Positions 33,341 to 42,500 of a stretch of DNA of 64,000 nucleotides are shown here, piece by piece. The notes beneath the pieces were generated by a model, which saw only the letters and a list, made by a program, of their open reading frames with translations, was not told the DNA's origin and made no database searches. Source of the stretch: CAISCU01 sp943361925 (GTDB lineage: Bacteria; Bacteroidota; Bacteroidia; UKL13-3); contig CALRIT020000010.1 of NCBI GenBank assembly GCA_943361925.1, positions 79,054-143,053 on the forward strand, given 5' to 3'. The number at the start of each line of letters is the position of its first letter. Position 1 is the first letter of the stretch. A program made the position numbers and the translations under genes.

Positions 33341-34054
33341 ATGTCTTTATTATCAATCATTATCCCAGCCTACAATGAGGCTAGAACCATCCACCTGATT
33401 TTAGAAAAAATCGAGGCAGTACAATTGATTTCCGGTATCAAAAAAGAAATCATTATTGTAAATGATTGTTCAAGTGATGAAACAGCAAATGTTGTTAGAA
33501 GTCTAATGCAGAAATATCCTGCCATAAGATTTGTTGAACATGAAGTTAATAAAGGGAAAGGTGCTGCAATTCATACTGGAATTAAAGAAGCAAGTGGTGA
33601 TTATATCATCATTCAGGATGCTGATTTAGAATACGATCCACAAGAATTTAACTTATTATTAAAACCAATTACAGATGGTTTTGCTGATGTTGTGTACGGT
33701 TCTCGTTTTATGGGAGGAAATCCGCATAGAATCCTATTCTTCTGGCATTCTATTGGAAACGGAGTTTTAACTTTTATGTCGAATATGTTTACCAACTTAA
33801 ACTTAACCGACATGGAAACCTGTTATAAGTTGTTTAAAGCAGAATTTATTAAACCTATTCAGTTACGTGAAAACAGATTTGGTTTTGAACCTGAGATAAC
33901 AGCCAAAATTAGCAGAATTCCGAATATCAGAATTTATGAAGTAGGAATTTCCTATTATGGAAGAACCTATGCTGAAGGTAAAAAAATCAACTGGAAAGAT
34001 GGTTTCAGAGCTATTTACTGTATCATAAAATACGGCCTTCTTAAAATAAACTAA
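33341..34054 (+). CDS. Polyprenyl-phosphate glycosyltransferase (GT2, DPM1-like)
   Basis: A 237-residue GT2 enzyme lacking membrane helices. It has LLSIIIPAYNEARTIHLI, IIVNDCSSDETA, YIIIQDADLEYDP (catalytic DxD region) and VYGSRFMGGNPHR, the last typical of dolichol/undecaprenyl-phosphate mannose or glucose synthases. The likely role is to charge undecaprenyl phosphate with a sugar at the inner face of the membrane, for use by GT-C enzymes. It is sandwiched, with 2-3-bp gaps, between two polytopic GT-C-like proteins, which supports that role. Confidence 0.88.
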   Translation: MSLLSIIIPAYNEARTIHLILEKIEAVQLISGIKKEIIIVNDCSSDETANVVRSLMQKYPAIRFVEHEVNKGKGAAIHTGIKEASGDYIIIQDADLEYDPQEFNLLLKPITDGFADVVYGSRFMGGNPHRILFFWHSIGNGVLTFMSNMFTNLNLTDMETCYKLFKAEFIKPIQLRENRFGFEPEITAKISRIPNIRIYEVGISYYGRTYAEGKKINWKDGFRAIYCIIKYGLLKIN

Positions 34055-34056
34055 TC

Positions 34057-35481
34057 ATGGAAAAGGAATTCTTTCCATCAAAATATTTTAATTCCGCCTA
34101 CTTTACTTTTCTACTAGTTTTCATTTTAATTTGTTTTCAAACAAACGGAATTGGCCAAGGTGGTGATAGTGTATTTCATTACCTCATGGCCAAATATTCA
34201 TGGCAGCATCCTCACTTATTCTTTAATCATTGGGGAAAACCGTTTTTCACAATCATAGCTTCTGTTTTTGCTCAATTTGATTTTACCTGGATAAAGATTT
34301 TTAATTCCCTCAATACATTCATAGGAATTTTTTATGGATACAAACTGGCAAAACATTTTGAGATAAAAAATGCTGGATTGGTTCTGTTTTTTGTCATACT
34401 GGCGCCATTAACTATTAGCGTAAATTTTAGTGGATTAACTGAACCCATGTTTGCAAGCGTTTTGCTTGGTTCATTGTATTTAATTGCTACATCCAATGAA
34501 AACAAGGGAGCATTTTTAGTTTCATTTTTGCCTTTTGTAAGGTCGGAAGGACTAATTATTTTGGTGGCATTGGCACTTTTCTTTCTCATTAAAAAGAATT
34601 GGAAAGCTATTATACTTTTAGGTACTGGCCATCTCATTATGAGCTTAGCAGGAATGTGGATTCATGGAGACATTCTGTGGGTGTTTACGAAAATTCCTTA
34701 TGCGCATTTAAATCCGGTTTATGGCAAAGGCACATGGGACCATTTTATCATTCAGATGAATTTTATGATTGGACCAGTTCTTTTTGCCTTGTTGCTTATA
34801 GGTTTGTTTTCTACATTATTTAGGCATCGACTAAAAGTACTGATTGAAGTCTTTACTAACGATAAGCTCTTTTTGATTTACGGCATTTTTTTAGCCTTTT
34901 TTATGGCTCATTCAGCATTTTGGGCATTAGGAATATTTGGTTCGATGGGATTAACAAGAGTTTTTGCTGGAGTAATGCCATTGATAGCAATTATAGCAAT
35001 TGAAGGTTTTAATTTCATTGGTGAAGCAATCGCGAAGTGGAACGAAAAGATTGCGAAATGGACAAGTATTACTTTACTACTTCTGTGTTTTATTTTTCCA
35101 TTTTTAGACAATCCTGCATCTTATGATTTGAAAAAGGATTTAACATTAAGTGAAGGCGAATTATTGTTGAAAGAAAAAGTTAGTTTACAAATCAAAGAAA
35201 GGTTCACAAACAAACTGGTTATAGCTTCAGATGCTTGTGTTCCGCTGTTTTTAAACATCGATCCATTTGATTCTACTAGTTACCAAACTGCCAAAAACTT
35301 TGAAATATTAAAGGCCGAAAAAAAGGAATTTATATTGGTTTGGGACCCTTGGTTTTCGCAGGTTGAAGACAATTTGAGTTTAGAAAAAATGGAATCTGAT
35401 ACAAGCTTTAAAAGGAAAGGATTGTTTACTTCAGAACTCAAAAACAAAAAATTTGAGTACCGGATTTACACTAATTTTTAG
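34057..35481 (+). CDS. Polytopic membrane protein, probable mannosyltransferase-like GT-C
   Basis: A 474-residue integral membrane protein with about ten helices. The first periplasmic loop holds GQGGDSVFHYLMAKY, with an acidic residue where GT-C enzymes keep a catalytic Asp, and a soluble C-terminal part of about 100 residues follows the last helix (LLLLCFIFPFLDN). It is the last gene of the adaptor/GT set on the plus strand. Its end overlaps the end of the converging GT87-like gene by 11 bp. Substrate and acceptor are unknown. Confidence 0.65.
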   Translation: MEKEFFPSKYFNSAYFTFLLVFILICFQTNGIGQGGDSVFHYLMAKYSWQHPHLFFNHWGKPFFTIIASVFAQFDFTWIKIFNSLNTFIGIFYGYKLAKHFEIKNAGLVLFFVILAPLTISVNFSGLTEPMFASVLLGSLYLIATSNENKGAFLVSFLPFVRSEGLIILVALALFFLIKKNWKAIILLGTGHLIMSLAGMWIHGDILWVFTKIPYAHLNPVYGKGTWDHFIIQMNFMIGPVLFALLLIGLFSTLFRHRLKVLIEVFTNDKLFLIYGIFLAFFMAHSAFWALGIFGSMGLTRVFAGVMPLIAIIAIEGFNFIGEAIAKWNEKIAKWTSITLLLLCFIFPFLDNPASYDLKKDLTLSEGELLLKEKVSLQIKERFTNKLVIASDACVPLFLNIDPFDSTSYQTAKNFEILKAEKKEFILVWDPWFSQVEDNLSLEKMESDTSFKRKGLFTSELKNKKFEYRIYTNF

Positions 35482-36721
35482 CATTCAAATGATTTCCTAA
35501 AATCATTATTGAAGGAATTAATGTTACCCAAAACAAGTAAACATAAGGCACAAAAACAAAAGAATAAAACACCAAAAGCGAAATTTTTAATCCGTACAAG
35601 GCCATCAATTTCTTGTTGTAAACTTCCTTTTTCAACCAAACAAATACTGTCAGTATAACTAAAACCAATACACTAATAATTAGCATTAAATTTTTAGTAA
35701 AAATAATTTTCTCCTGAAGAGCTCCTGCACCCCAAGTATAAATCCAGGATGCAAAACCCATCCCCTGAAAAAGCTGAAATGGTTTATCACCAGGTGCCTG
35801 CCACGATTGTCCCCTCCATTCTCCTAAAGCCGCGTCAATCCATAAATTAGAACCACTGCTCAACATATGCGGAGATTGAATGAGAAAAGGAAGATAAAAA
35901 ATCAACATAAAACCAATCAGATATAATCCGGTTTTGATGCAAATTTTTCTATCATCAAACCACATCAATAAAAAATAAACCGGCAACCAAAATACCAAGC
36001 TATATCTTGATAAAATCAGCAAAGCCAAAGCAAATGATTTGTATATAGGTTTGTTTGAAAACAAGGAAATACACAGAATTAAATAATAAGCAGCAATAAG
36101 CAATTCAACTGTATTTGCATAATCCTTTCCTTGTTTTACCATGATGGAAAACCAAAGCAAAAAAGGCAATATTATTTGTAGTATTAAAAACCTTTTGTTT
36201 GATGCCTTTGCGAACTTAAAAACATAAATTCCAAAAGCTAGAACAAATAATACTACAAAAGACCAACGAGGATCAAGTCTTAATAATTCAGGTAATACAA
36301 ACGGAAACCAGTGAAATGGCAAATAATTTGGTGTAAACTTTCCATAATTAAAGCCTTCATACAAATCATATACGTGTTCAAAATTTATAAATCTACTTAC
36401 ATAAATGTTTTGAATCAACGGAATGATATCTGAATTTTCGATTTTAATTGGCCATTTGTGAAATAGAAATCCTGAGAACACAATTCCTATCAATGACAAT
36501 CCAATAAAAAGTTGAAGCTTAATTGATTTGAAATCCGATTGAGGATTTGGAGCTAAATCTTCCTTTTGTTTTAAATCAACATAAGAAAAATAAACCAAAC
36601 CGAATCCTGCCATTGCAAAAAGTACAGGACTTAATATAAAACCTGCTTCATTTCTAAAGTAAAATAGAAGCAACAATTCGAGAATAAAACAGAAAATTAA
36701 AATCCCTGTTTTATTCTTCAT
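35471..36721 (-). CDS. Polytopic membrane protein, GT87/DUF2029-like
   Basis: A 416-residue integral membrane protein with about nine or ten helices; the loop after the second or third helix has YVSRFINFEHVYDLYEGFNYG, and a later loop has LWIDAALGEWRGQSWQAPGDKPFQ. These resemble the alpha-mannosyltransferase-like DUF2029/GT87 family of polyprenol-dependent sugar transferases, a tentative match. Its start overlaps the 3' end of the AsmA/GT51 gene on the same strand by 11 bp, so the two are probably translated together, perhaps in cell-envelope glycan assembly. Confidence 0.6.
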   Translation of the reverse strand: MKNKTGILIFCFILELLLLFYFRNEAGFILSPVLFAMAGFGLVYFSYVDLKQKEDLAPNPQSDFKSIKLQLFIGLSLIGIVFSGFLFHKWPIKIENSDIIPLIQNIYVSRFINFEHVYDLYEGFNYGKFTPNYLPFHWFPFVLPELLRLDPRWSFVVLFVLAFGIYVFKFAKASNKRFLILQIILPFLLWFSIMVKQGKDYANTVELLIAAYYLILCISLFSNKPIYKSFALALLILSRYSLVFWLPVYFLLMWFDDRKICIKTGLYLIGFMLIFYLPFLIQSPHMLSSGSNLWIDAALGEWRGQSWQAPGDKPFQLFQGMGFASWIYTWGAGALQEKIIFTKNLMLIISVLVLVILTVFVWLKKEVYNKKLMALYGLKISLLVFYSFVFVPYVYLFWVTLIPSIMILGNHLNAKN

Positions 36722-38747
36722 CGTCTTCTACATTAACATCTGTAGCTTGTTCAGGATTAGCAATTGTATTTAATTCCAGTTGTAAAATGGAATCATTGCT
36801 TAATGAATCATTTTTAATAATCTTCAATTTAGCAGGACCTGTAATTGAAACCTGATGTGTTAATCCAAGGGTATCCTCTGGCAAAATCAGTTCTCTGCTT
36901 AACATTTTATTCGCCAAAAAGCGATAGGTTTTTTCAAGATATTCTTTTGCTGAACCATCTTTATTAAAGCGCCACATAAATCCTTTAGGACGAGGAATAA
37001 TTGTTGCCAAGTACAAACATTCACTTAAAGTTAATTGTGATGGATGTTTCCTAAAATAGAACCTTGAAGCTTCTCCAATTCCATATACATTTGGCCCCCA
37101 TTCAATGATATTTAAATATACCTCAAACATCCTGTCTTTGCTTACCAGGTAATTGTTTTCGAGAATGTAAACCAAAAGAATTTCTTCGAGTTTTCTTGCC
37201 ATTGTTTTCTCTCTGGTTAAGAAAACATTTTTAATCAATTGCATACTAATTGTACTGGCACCTCTTTTGAATTTACCTGTTCTGATATTTTTAACAATCG
37301 ATTGACGAAACGCTTCTGTTACAAAACCTCTATGATAAAAGAATGATGGGTCTTCAGTTGTTAAAACACACTTTTTCAAAAATGGAGAAATCTGGTCAAC
37401 CGGAGTAAAATCTGGATTAGAGGGACCAACAATGATTGGTCTTGTAGCCCTACCATTTTCATAAGGATAGTGAACAAATTCAGTATTTAATTTACTTAAG
37501 TTAGCTTCACCAAACTTTGTAATCTGGAAATTATCTTTATTCAAGGTACTCTCAAAAACCATTTCATCAGGATGATTTTCATTGTAAATAAAATCTAAAC
37601 GATAAGAAAATGAGCCACTGGCTTCCATTCCTTTGATATGATTAAATAATCCTTTTGGCAATGAATTAATAAAATTCTGAGCTGTGGTTGATTCAGTTTG
37701 AACAATGAAATAAAATACGGTATCAGGACTATTTTCAAACTTTATAAAAGGATGAATTGTAAAATCATTCAGTTTTACTGTTGAAGAGCTATCCAAAGAA
37801 ATAAAATTACTTCCAATAAGGTATGAATAGTTAAACTCAGCATTATTGATAATTACATCTTCTTTGGCAATTTTAGGATGATTAACAGCAAAATTCTTTA
37901 CAGAAGCAATCCCATTAACCTTTAGCTCTCCCCCATCTAAATCAACCTGATTTAATTGTAACCTAATATTTTCAAATCCAGCCTGAAGATTGAATCTTTC
38001 GAAAATATAAGGAATCATTACTCTGGAAGTATCGGTGCTTGAAAAAGTAATATCTGCTGTTTTCGCTGAAGGATTAGCAAATCCGGATAAAATCCATGTT
38101 TGATTGATAGAGTTTGAACTAACTTTCATTGAAGCGTTCAGTCGTTGATCGAATAACTTGAATTCATTCAAAGAAAAATTAAAGAACCTATCATCATCAA
38201 CACCGAGAACCGAAAAATCCTTCATTTCTACTTCATTAGGTACCTTATTTAGCACCTTTGAAATCAGCTGATAAATTGTTTCGGCATAATTTTGAACACC
38301 CTTGTTTTCATTAGGAGTGTTCTCTTGAGTTGAAAGCGTATCTTTCTTATTTAAAAATGCATCAAAATTTTTCTCATCACCCTTTTTAATCAATTGAAAA
38401 TATCCTCCATTTAAACTCAGATTTTTCACCCTGATATCACCAATTAAAGCATACCAAAACTTAACTGTTAAAGAAAAATCGTTCACTACTAAAATGGTAT
38501 CTTTTCCTTGTGGAACAAGAGATAATCCATTTAATTTTAAACCACTTAATCCTTCAAAACCGGCATTATCAATTTTTAAAGCTACTTGGTATTTATCCAT
38601 TAATTTAGCTTGCACCTTTTCAATAGCCTTATGAAGGAAGACATTTCTAAAAGAGAAATAGGCCAAAATTAGGAGCAATAAAAAAACACTGGCAAATTTA
38701 ATCACCAGTGTTAGAATTTTCTTCAATCGGGTTGAGATTTTCAGCAT
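36711..38747 (-). CDS. AsmA-like/GT51 peptidoglycan transglycosylase fusion
   Basis: A 678-residue membrane-anchored protein. An N-terminal helix (LVIKFASVFLLLLILAYFSF) is followed by an AsmA-like beta-rich region (to about residue 430; YQVALKIDNAGFEGLSGLKL) and then a glycosyltransferase 51 domain: TTEDPSFFYHRGF with the catalytic Glu, RGASTISMQLIKNVFL, KLEEILLVYILE and EVYLNIIEWG with the second Glu. It has no penicillin-binding transpeptidase domain, so it would polymerise lipid II glycan without cross-linking, like MtgA. The C terminus is acidic. It lies 10 bp downstream of frr on the minus strand. The AsmA part may mediate lipid or envelope contacts. Confidence 0.85.
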   Translation of the reverse strand: MLKISTRLKKILTLVIKFASVFLLLLILAYFSFRNVFLHKAIEKVQAKLMDKYQVALKIDNAGFEGLSGLKLNGLSLVPQGKDTILVVNDFSLTVKFWYALIGDIRVKNLSLNGGYFQLIKKGDEKNFDAFLNKKDTLSTQENTPNENKGVQNYAETIYQLISKVLNKVPNEVEMKDFSVLGVDDDRFFNFSLNEFKLFDQRLNASMKVSSNSINQTWILSGFANPSAKTADITFSSTDTSRVMIPYIFERFNLQAGFENIRLQLNQVDLDGGELKVNGIASVKNFAVNHPKIAKEDVIINNAEFNYSYLIGSNFISLDSSSTVKLNDFTIHPFIKFENSPDTVFYFIVQTESTTAQNFINSLPKGLFNHIKGMEASGSFSYRLDFIYNENHPDEMVFESTLNKDNFQITKFGEANLSKLNTEFVHYPYENGRATRPIIVGPSNPDFTPVDQISPFLKKCVLTTEDPSFFYHRGFVTEAFRQSIVKNIRTGKFKRGASTISMQLIKNVFLTREKTMARKLEEILLVYILENNYLVSKDRMFEVYLNIIEWGPNVYGIGEASRFYFRKHPSQLTLSECLYLATIIPRPKGFMWRFNKDGSAKEYLEKTYRFLANKMLSRELILPEDTLGLTHQVSITGPAKLKIIKNDSLSNDSILQLELNTIANPEQATDVNVEDDEE

Positions 38748-38757
38748 TTCAAAAATC

Positions 38758-39324
38758 TTAAACGTGCATTACTTCAGCTTCTTTTGCTGCAGTTAAGTCG
38801 TCAACTTTTTTGATATAAGAATCAGTTGTTTTTTGCACAGAAGCTTCTGCAGTTTTTGCATCATCTTCAGGTAAACCATCTTTTTGTAACTTTTTAATGC
38901 TTTCGTTTATTTCTTTTCTGATATTACGAATAGCAACTTTAGCAGTTTCAGATTCACCTTTTACCTTTTTCACAATTTCTTTTCTTCTTTCTTCGGTTAA
39001 AGGAGGAAGAATTACACGGATAACAACACCATCATTTGCAGGATTAAAGCCTAAATTAGAAATAATAATTCCTTTTTCAATAGGTCCTAACATTGCTTTT
39101 TCCCATGGTTGAATGCTGATGGTTCTGGCATCAGGTGTATTTACACTTGCAACTTGATTCAAAGGAACCAATTGTCCGTAATAATCAACTTTTACAGAAT
39201 CTAACATTGAAGGATGCGCTTTTCCTGCGCGTATTTTTGTAAATTCTGAAGCAGCATGGTCTACTGCTTTGTCCATTTGTTCTTTTAAACTGTCAAATAC
39301 AGGTTTTAATCTTGGGTCACTCAT
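38758..39324 (-). CDS. frr: Ribosome recycling factor
   Basis: A 188-residue cytoplasmic factor that, with EF-G, splits the post-termination ribosome. Recognised by FTKIRAGKAHPSMLDSVKVD, YYGQLVPLNQVASV, ISIQPWEKAMLGPIEKGI, and the helical C-terminal bundle with VKKVKGESETAKVAIRNIRK. The length is normal. The usual partner pyrH is not adjacent: the next gene upstream is gltX on the other strand. It is followed by the GT51 gene after 10 bp. Confidence 0.96.
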   Translation of the reverse strand: MSDPRLKPVFDSLKEQMDKAVDHAASEFTKIRAGKAHPSMLDSVKVDYYGQLVPLNQVASVNTPDARTISIQPWEKAMLGPIEKGIIISNLGFNPANDGVVIRVILPPLTEERRKEIVKKVKGESETAKVAIRNIRKEINESIKKLQKDGLPEDDAKTAEASVQKTTDSYIKKVDDLTAAKEAEVMHV

Positions 39325-39490
39325 ATAGATTTCGGATTATAGGCTTGCAAATTAAGCATGCAAAGCCGTTTAGAGAAATTTATTTTTAGTTTTTTTCTTG
39401 AGTCTATTTTGATTCAATTGCCTTAAAACTAAGCTAATGGATTGAAATCAAAATCCTTGCAGAGAAATTCATGCAACAAAAAACTTTGAT

Positions 39491-39498
39491 TATCTTTG
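39491..39498 (+). promoter_or_regulatory. -7 promoter element of gltX
   Basis: TATCTTTG matches TAnnTTTG and ends 11 bp before the ATG at 39510. It overlaps the upstream extension of the open frame and so supports 39510 as the true start, with a very short leader. Confidence 0.55.
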
Positions 39499-39509
39499 CA
39501 ACCCGAATT

Positions 39510-41045
39510 ATGGAAAGAAAAGTACGCGTAAGATTTGCACCTAGTCCAACTGGTGCTTTACACATTGGAGGAGTTAGAACTGCACTTTATAATTACCTGT
39601 TTGCAAAAAAACATGGTGGTGATTTTTTATTAAGAATTGAAGATACAGATCAAACCAGATTTGTACCCGGTGCTGAGCAATACATTATTGAAGCTTTAAA
39701 ATGGTTAAAAATTGAAGCGGTTGAGGGTATTGGTTTTGGAGACGGACCACATGCGCCTTACCGTCAAAGTGAGCGCAAACCCATGTACAAGCAATATGTT
39801 ATGCAGTTAATTGAAGCCGGATATGCCTATTATGCTTTTGATACTGCTGAGGAATTGGATGGCATGCGTGAACGTTTAAAAGCTAGTAATGTAGATGCAA
39901 AATATGATGCAATCACCCGAGGTACCATGAAAAACAGTTTAACTTTACCTGAGGATGAAGTTAAAAGAAGATTAGAAGCCGGTGATGCGTATGTGGTTAG
40001 AATTAAACTTCCAAGAAAAGAAGAAGTTAAGTTTCATGATGAAATCAGAGGTTGGGTAAGTTTTAATACTTCTCAAATGGATGATAAAGTTTTGTATAAA
40101 AGTGATGGTATGCCAACTTATCATTTAGCAAATGTTTGTGACGACTATTTAATGAACATTTCCCATGTTATCAGAGGTGAGGAATGGTTGCCATCAGCAC
40201 CTTTACATGTATTGTTATACAGGTATTTAGGTTGGGAAGATGTAATACCTAAATTTGCTCATTTACCATTATTATTAAAACCTGAAGGGAATGGAAAATT
40301 AAGCAAAAGAGATGGTGACAGATTAGGATTTCCTGTATTTCCTTTACAATGGCAAGATCCTAATACCAATGAAATTTCAAGTGGTTACAGAGAAAGCGGC
40401 TATTTACCGGAAGCTGTTGTAAATTTATTGGCCTTTTTAGGATGGAACCCCGGAACTGCTCAGGAAATTTTCACTATGGATGAACTAGCAGAAGCGTTTA
40501 CTTTAGACAGAGTAAGTAAAAGTGGAGCAAAATTCGACCAAAACAAGGCAAAATGGTTCAATCAGCAGTATGTTAGAATGATGAAAAATGAAGATTTGGC
40601 AATCATTCTTCAAAAAGTATTAGATGAAAAAGGCTTATCAAATCAATTTGATGCAGCTTATGTGCTTGAAACTGCTCGTTTGGTAAAAGAAAAAATCAGT
40701 TTTACAAAAGAGTTATGGGACTATTCAAACTACTTTTTCCAAAACCCAACTGAATTCGATCAGGCAGTGATTCAAAAAAGATGGAAGGATAATTCTAAAC
40801 AGGTTTTATCTGATATAAAATCAGCCATTGAAACACTTGAATCATTTAACCATGAAGAAGTTGAGAAAGCTTACTTATCAGCATTAGAAAAGAATGGAGT
40901 TCCATCAAAAGACTTTCTTCAATTATTCAGAGTTTGTTTAACCGGTGTTGCAGGTGGACCACCACTTTTTGAAATGGCAGCCTTATTTGGAAAAAATAAT
41001 ACAATTGCAAGAATCGATTTCGCTATAAATACCTTAGGTAATTAA
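39510..41045 (+). CDS. gltX: Glutamyl-tRNA synthetase
   Basis: Class I synthetase that charges tRNA-Glu. Residues near the N terminus, RFAPSPTGALHIGGVRTALY, carry the HIGH motif as HIGG; KLSKRDGD is the KMSKS-like motif near residue 266; the C-terminal helical anticodon-binding cage is intact. 511 residues is normal. The frame is open back to 39471, but MERKVRVRFAPSP is the family start and the promoter element lies inside the extension. In Bacteroidota this enzyme normally works with a tRNA-Glu such as the one at 56112 in this window. Confidence 0.97.
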   Translation: MERKVRVRFAPSPTGALHIGGVRTALYNYLFAKKHGGDFLLRIEDTDQTRFVPGAEQYIIEALKWLKIEAVEGIGFGDGPHAPYRQSERKPMYKQYVMQLIEAGYAYYAFDTAEELDGMRERLKASNVDAKYDAITRGTMKNSLTLPEDEVKRRLEAGDAYVVRIKLPRKEEVKFHDEIRGWVSFNTSQMDDKVLYKSDGMPTYHLANVCDDYLMNISHVIRGEEWLPSAPLHVLLYRYLGWEDVIPKFAHLPLLLKPEGNGKLSKRDGDRLGFPVFPLQWQDPNTNEISSGYRESGYLPEAVVNLLAFLGWNPGTAQEIFTMDELAEAFTLDRVSKSGAKFDQNKAKWFNQQYVRMMKNEDLAIILQKVLDEKGLSNQFDAAYVLETARLVKEKISFTKELWDYSNYFFQNPTEFDQAVIQKRWKDNSKQVLSDIKSAIETLESFNHEEVEKAYLSALEKNGVPSKDFLQLFRVCLTGVAGGPPLFEMAALFGKNNTIARIDFAINTLGN

Positions 41046-41057
41046 TTATAATAATTG

Positions 41058-41085
41058 TTTGAACTTAAATTGTTTTGCATATTTG
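41058..41085 (+). promoter_or_regulatory. Possible promoter of the lipoprotein gene
   Basis: TTTG (41058-41061), a 16-bp spacer, then CATATTTG (41078-41085), one base off TAnnTTTG and 22 bp before the ATG. The spacing is somewhat short. Confidence 0.35.
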
Positions 41086-41107
41086 ACTTTTAAATAAAAT
41101 TCATACG

Positions 41108-41770
41108 ATGAAAAATGTTAAAACCGTAATTTTCTTAGTTGTTTCGATAGTTTTTTTTAGCGCATGTAATTTTGCTAAATTCGATAGAGCTCCGGGTAGT
41201 AGAATTGAAACAATGCCAACGAGGTTAATTGGCACATATGAAGTAAAATACAAAGGTCCGGCAGGACAAATTGATACCTTCAAAGTGAGTTTAGACCAAA
41301 GTTCAATCATAGTTTTTTCTGGCAACGATGCAAAGGATTTTGCCTATGGAAAAGATTATATCCTTCATGAAATTGAAGATTTAACCATCATTGTTTTTCC
41401 AGATGCTGATTTCAAAAAACTAAGAAATTTAATTGTTCTGGAACCTGATAAAAAAGGTGTGAAAATGTATCCAATTGTTGAAAAAGCAAATCCATTTGGA
41501 GGAAGAGCCGATTTTGATGGAATTTTCCCTTTAAGAACAGTAATGGTAAATCAGGAGCCATATGAAATTAAACAGGAAAATGGTGGAATGAGCTTTGAAA
41601 TGGATGCAATTGGACAAGAAAACAATTTTCAAATGGGATTTTATCAAATGGAAGACCCACAATTTACCAGTTTATTCAGAACAAAGTTTAAGGACAAAAA
41701 CTATATTTTCATGAATAAGTTTATTCCACCAAGTATCTCCCAAAAACAGGAAAAATCTAAGAGAAAATGA
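41108..41770 (+). CDS. Hypothetical lipoprotein
   Basis: A 220-residue protein with a lipoprotein signal (VIFLVVSIVFFSAC, lipobox FSAC), so it is expected to be anchored to the inner or outer membrane. The mature part begins RAPGSRIETMPTRLIGTYEV and looks beta-rich; the C terminus is basic (QKQEKSKRK). I do not recognise the family. Its last 4 bp overlap the start of the B12-binding-domain gene, so the two are translated together, which is an unusual partnership for a lipoprotein and a cytoplasmic cofactor domain. Confidence 0.7.
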   Translation: MKNVKTVIFLVVSIVFFSACNFAKFDRAPGSRIETMPTRLIGTYEVKYKGPAGQIDTFKVSLDQSSIIVFSGNDAKDFAYGKDYILHEIEDLTIIVFPDADFKKLRNLIVLEPDKKGVKMYPIVEKANPFGGRADFDGIFPLRTVMVNQEPYEIKQENGGMSFEMDAIGQENNFQMGFYQMEDPQFTSLFRTKFKDKNYIFMNKFIPPSISQKQEKSKRK

Positions 41771-42174
41771 GTAGACCGATAAGAGTTTTAGTGGCTAAAA
41801 TAGGTTTGGATGGCCATGATAGAGGAGCAAAAGTTATAGCAACTGCACTTCGTGATTCAGGTATGGAAGTAATTTATACTGGGTTAAGACAAACACCCGA
41901 AATGGTAGTTCAGGCTGCATTACAGGAAGATGTTGATGTGATTGGTGTTAGTATTTTATCCGGTGCTCATTTAACAGTGTTCCCAAAACTCAAACAAATG
42001 TTAAATGATCAGGGAATGGAAGATGTCCTTATTACAGGTGGTGGAATTATTCCGGAAGAAGATATTCAGGAACTGAACAAAATTGGCATTGGAAAATTGT
42101 TTACACCAGGCGCAAATACCAGTGATATAGCAGATTATATCAAAGCTTGGGTTAAAGAAAACCGCAGCATTTAA
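41767..42174 (+). CDS. Stand-alone cobalamin-binding domain (mutase small-subunit-like)
   Basis: A 135-residue protein consisting only of the C-terminal B12 domain of methylmalonyl-CoA-mutase-type enzymes. RVLVAKIGLDGHDRGAKVIA carries the DxHxxG cobalt-ligand motif (lower His ligand), SILSGAH and ITGGGIIPEED are the other cofactor-pocket motifs. The size equals free small subunits of acyl-CoA mutases such as isobutyryl- or 2-hydroxyisobutyryl-CoA mutase. No large subunit is adjacent; a crotonase gene lies 326 bp downstream. It must pair with a mutase large chain encoded elsewhere, or deliver or sense B12. Confidence 0.88.
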   Translation: MSRPIRVLVAKIGLDGHDRGAKVIATALRDSGMEVIYTGLRQTPEMVVQAALQEDVDVIGVSILSGAHLTVFPKLKQMLNDQGMEDVLITGGGIIPEEDIQELNKIGIGKLFTPGANTSDIADYIKAWVKENRSI

Positions 42175-42500
42175 GTTACAAAATCAATATTCTACGTATC
42201 CAATACAATTCATCCTCAATAAATTTTAATTATTGAGGATGAGTTTTCTATCAATTAGAAAGTGTTTTCGACTTTCAGTAGTCTGATTTACACAACTTTC
42301 AATTTGAAGGAAATAAGATTCTAAAGCCAAGCTGCTTGTATTTTCTATTTAGCAGAATTTAAGCAAATTAGAATTTATAAATCAAAACTATTTCAACTTA
42401 AGCAACTATATTTCAATCTATTAAAACAAAACCTTTTTGTTTTATTTAAATTAGACTTAAAGTTGCACCCGAATTTAAAACCTTTATTGTACAATTTATA
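42175..42500. other. Non-coding gap with one hairpin
   Basis: No reading frame. It holds the terminator-like hairpin at 42210-42248; the rest is AT-rich leader for the enoyl-CoA hydratase gene, where no clear TAnnTTTG element was found. Confidence 0.6.
42210..42248 (+). terminator. Terminator-like hairpin after the B12-domain gene
   Basis: A 13-bp perfect stem (tcatcctcaataa / ttattgaggatga) with a 7-nt loop and a short T-rich tail (gttttct). It lies 36 bp past the stop codon. Confidence 0.75.

Noticed and set aside
39471..39509. N-terminal extension of GltX
   Set aside because: It covers the likely promoter element, and the family begins at MERKVRVRF.
42210..42248. Possible riboswitch before the enoyl-CoA hydratase gene
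   Set aside because: It is a single simple hairpin with a short T tail, placed directly after the B12-domain gene, and fits a terminator better.
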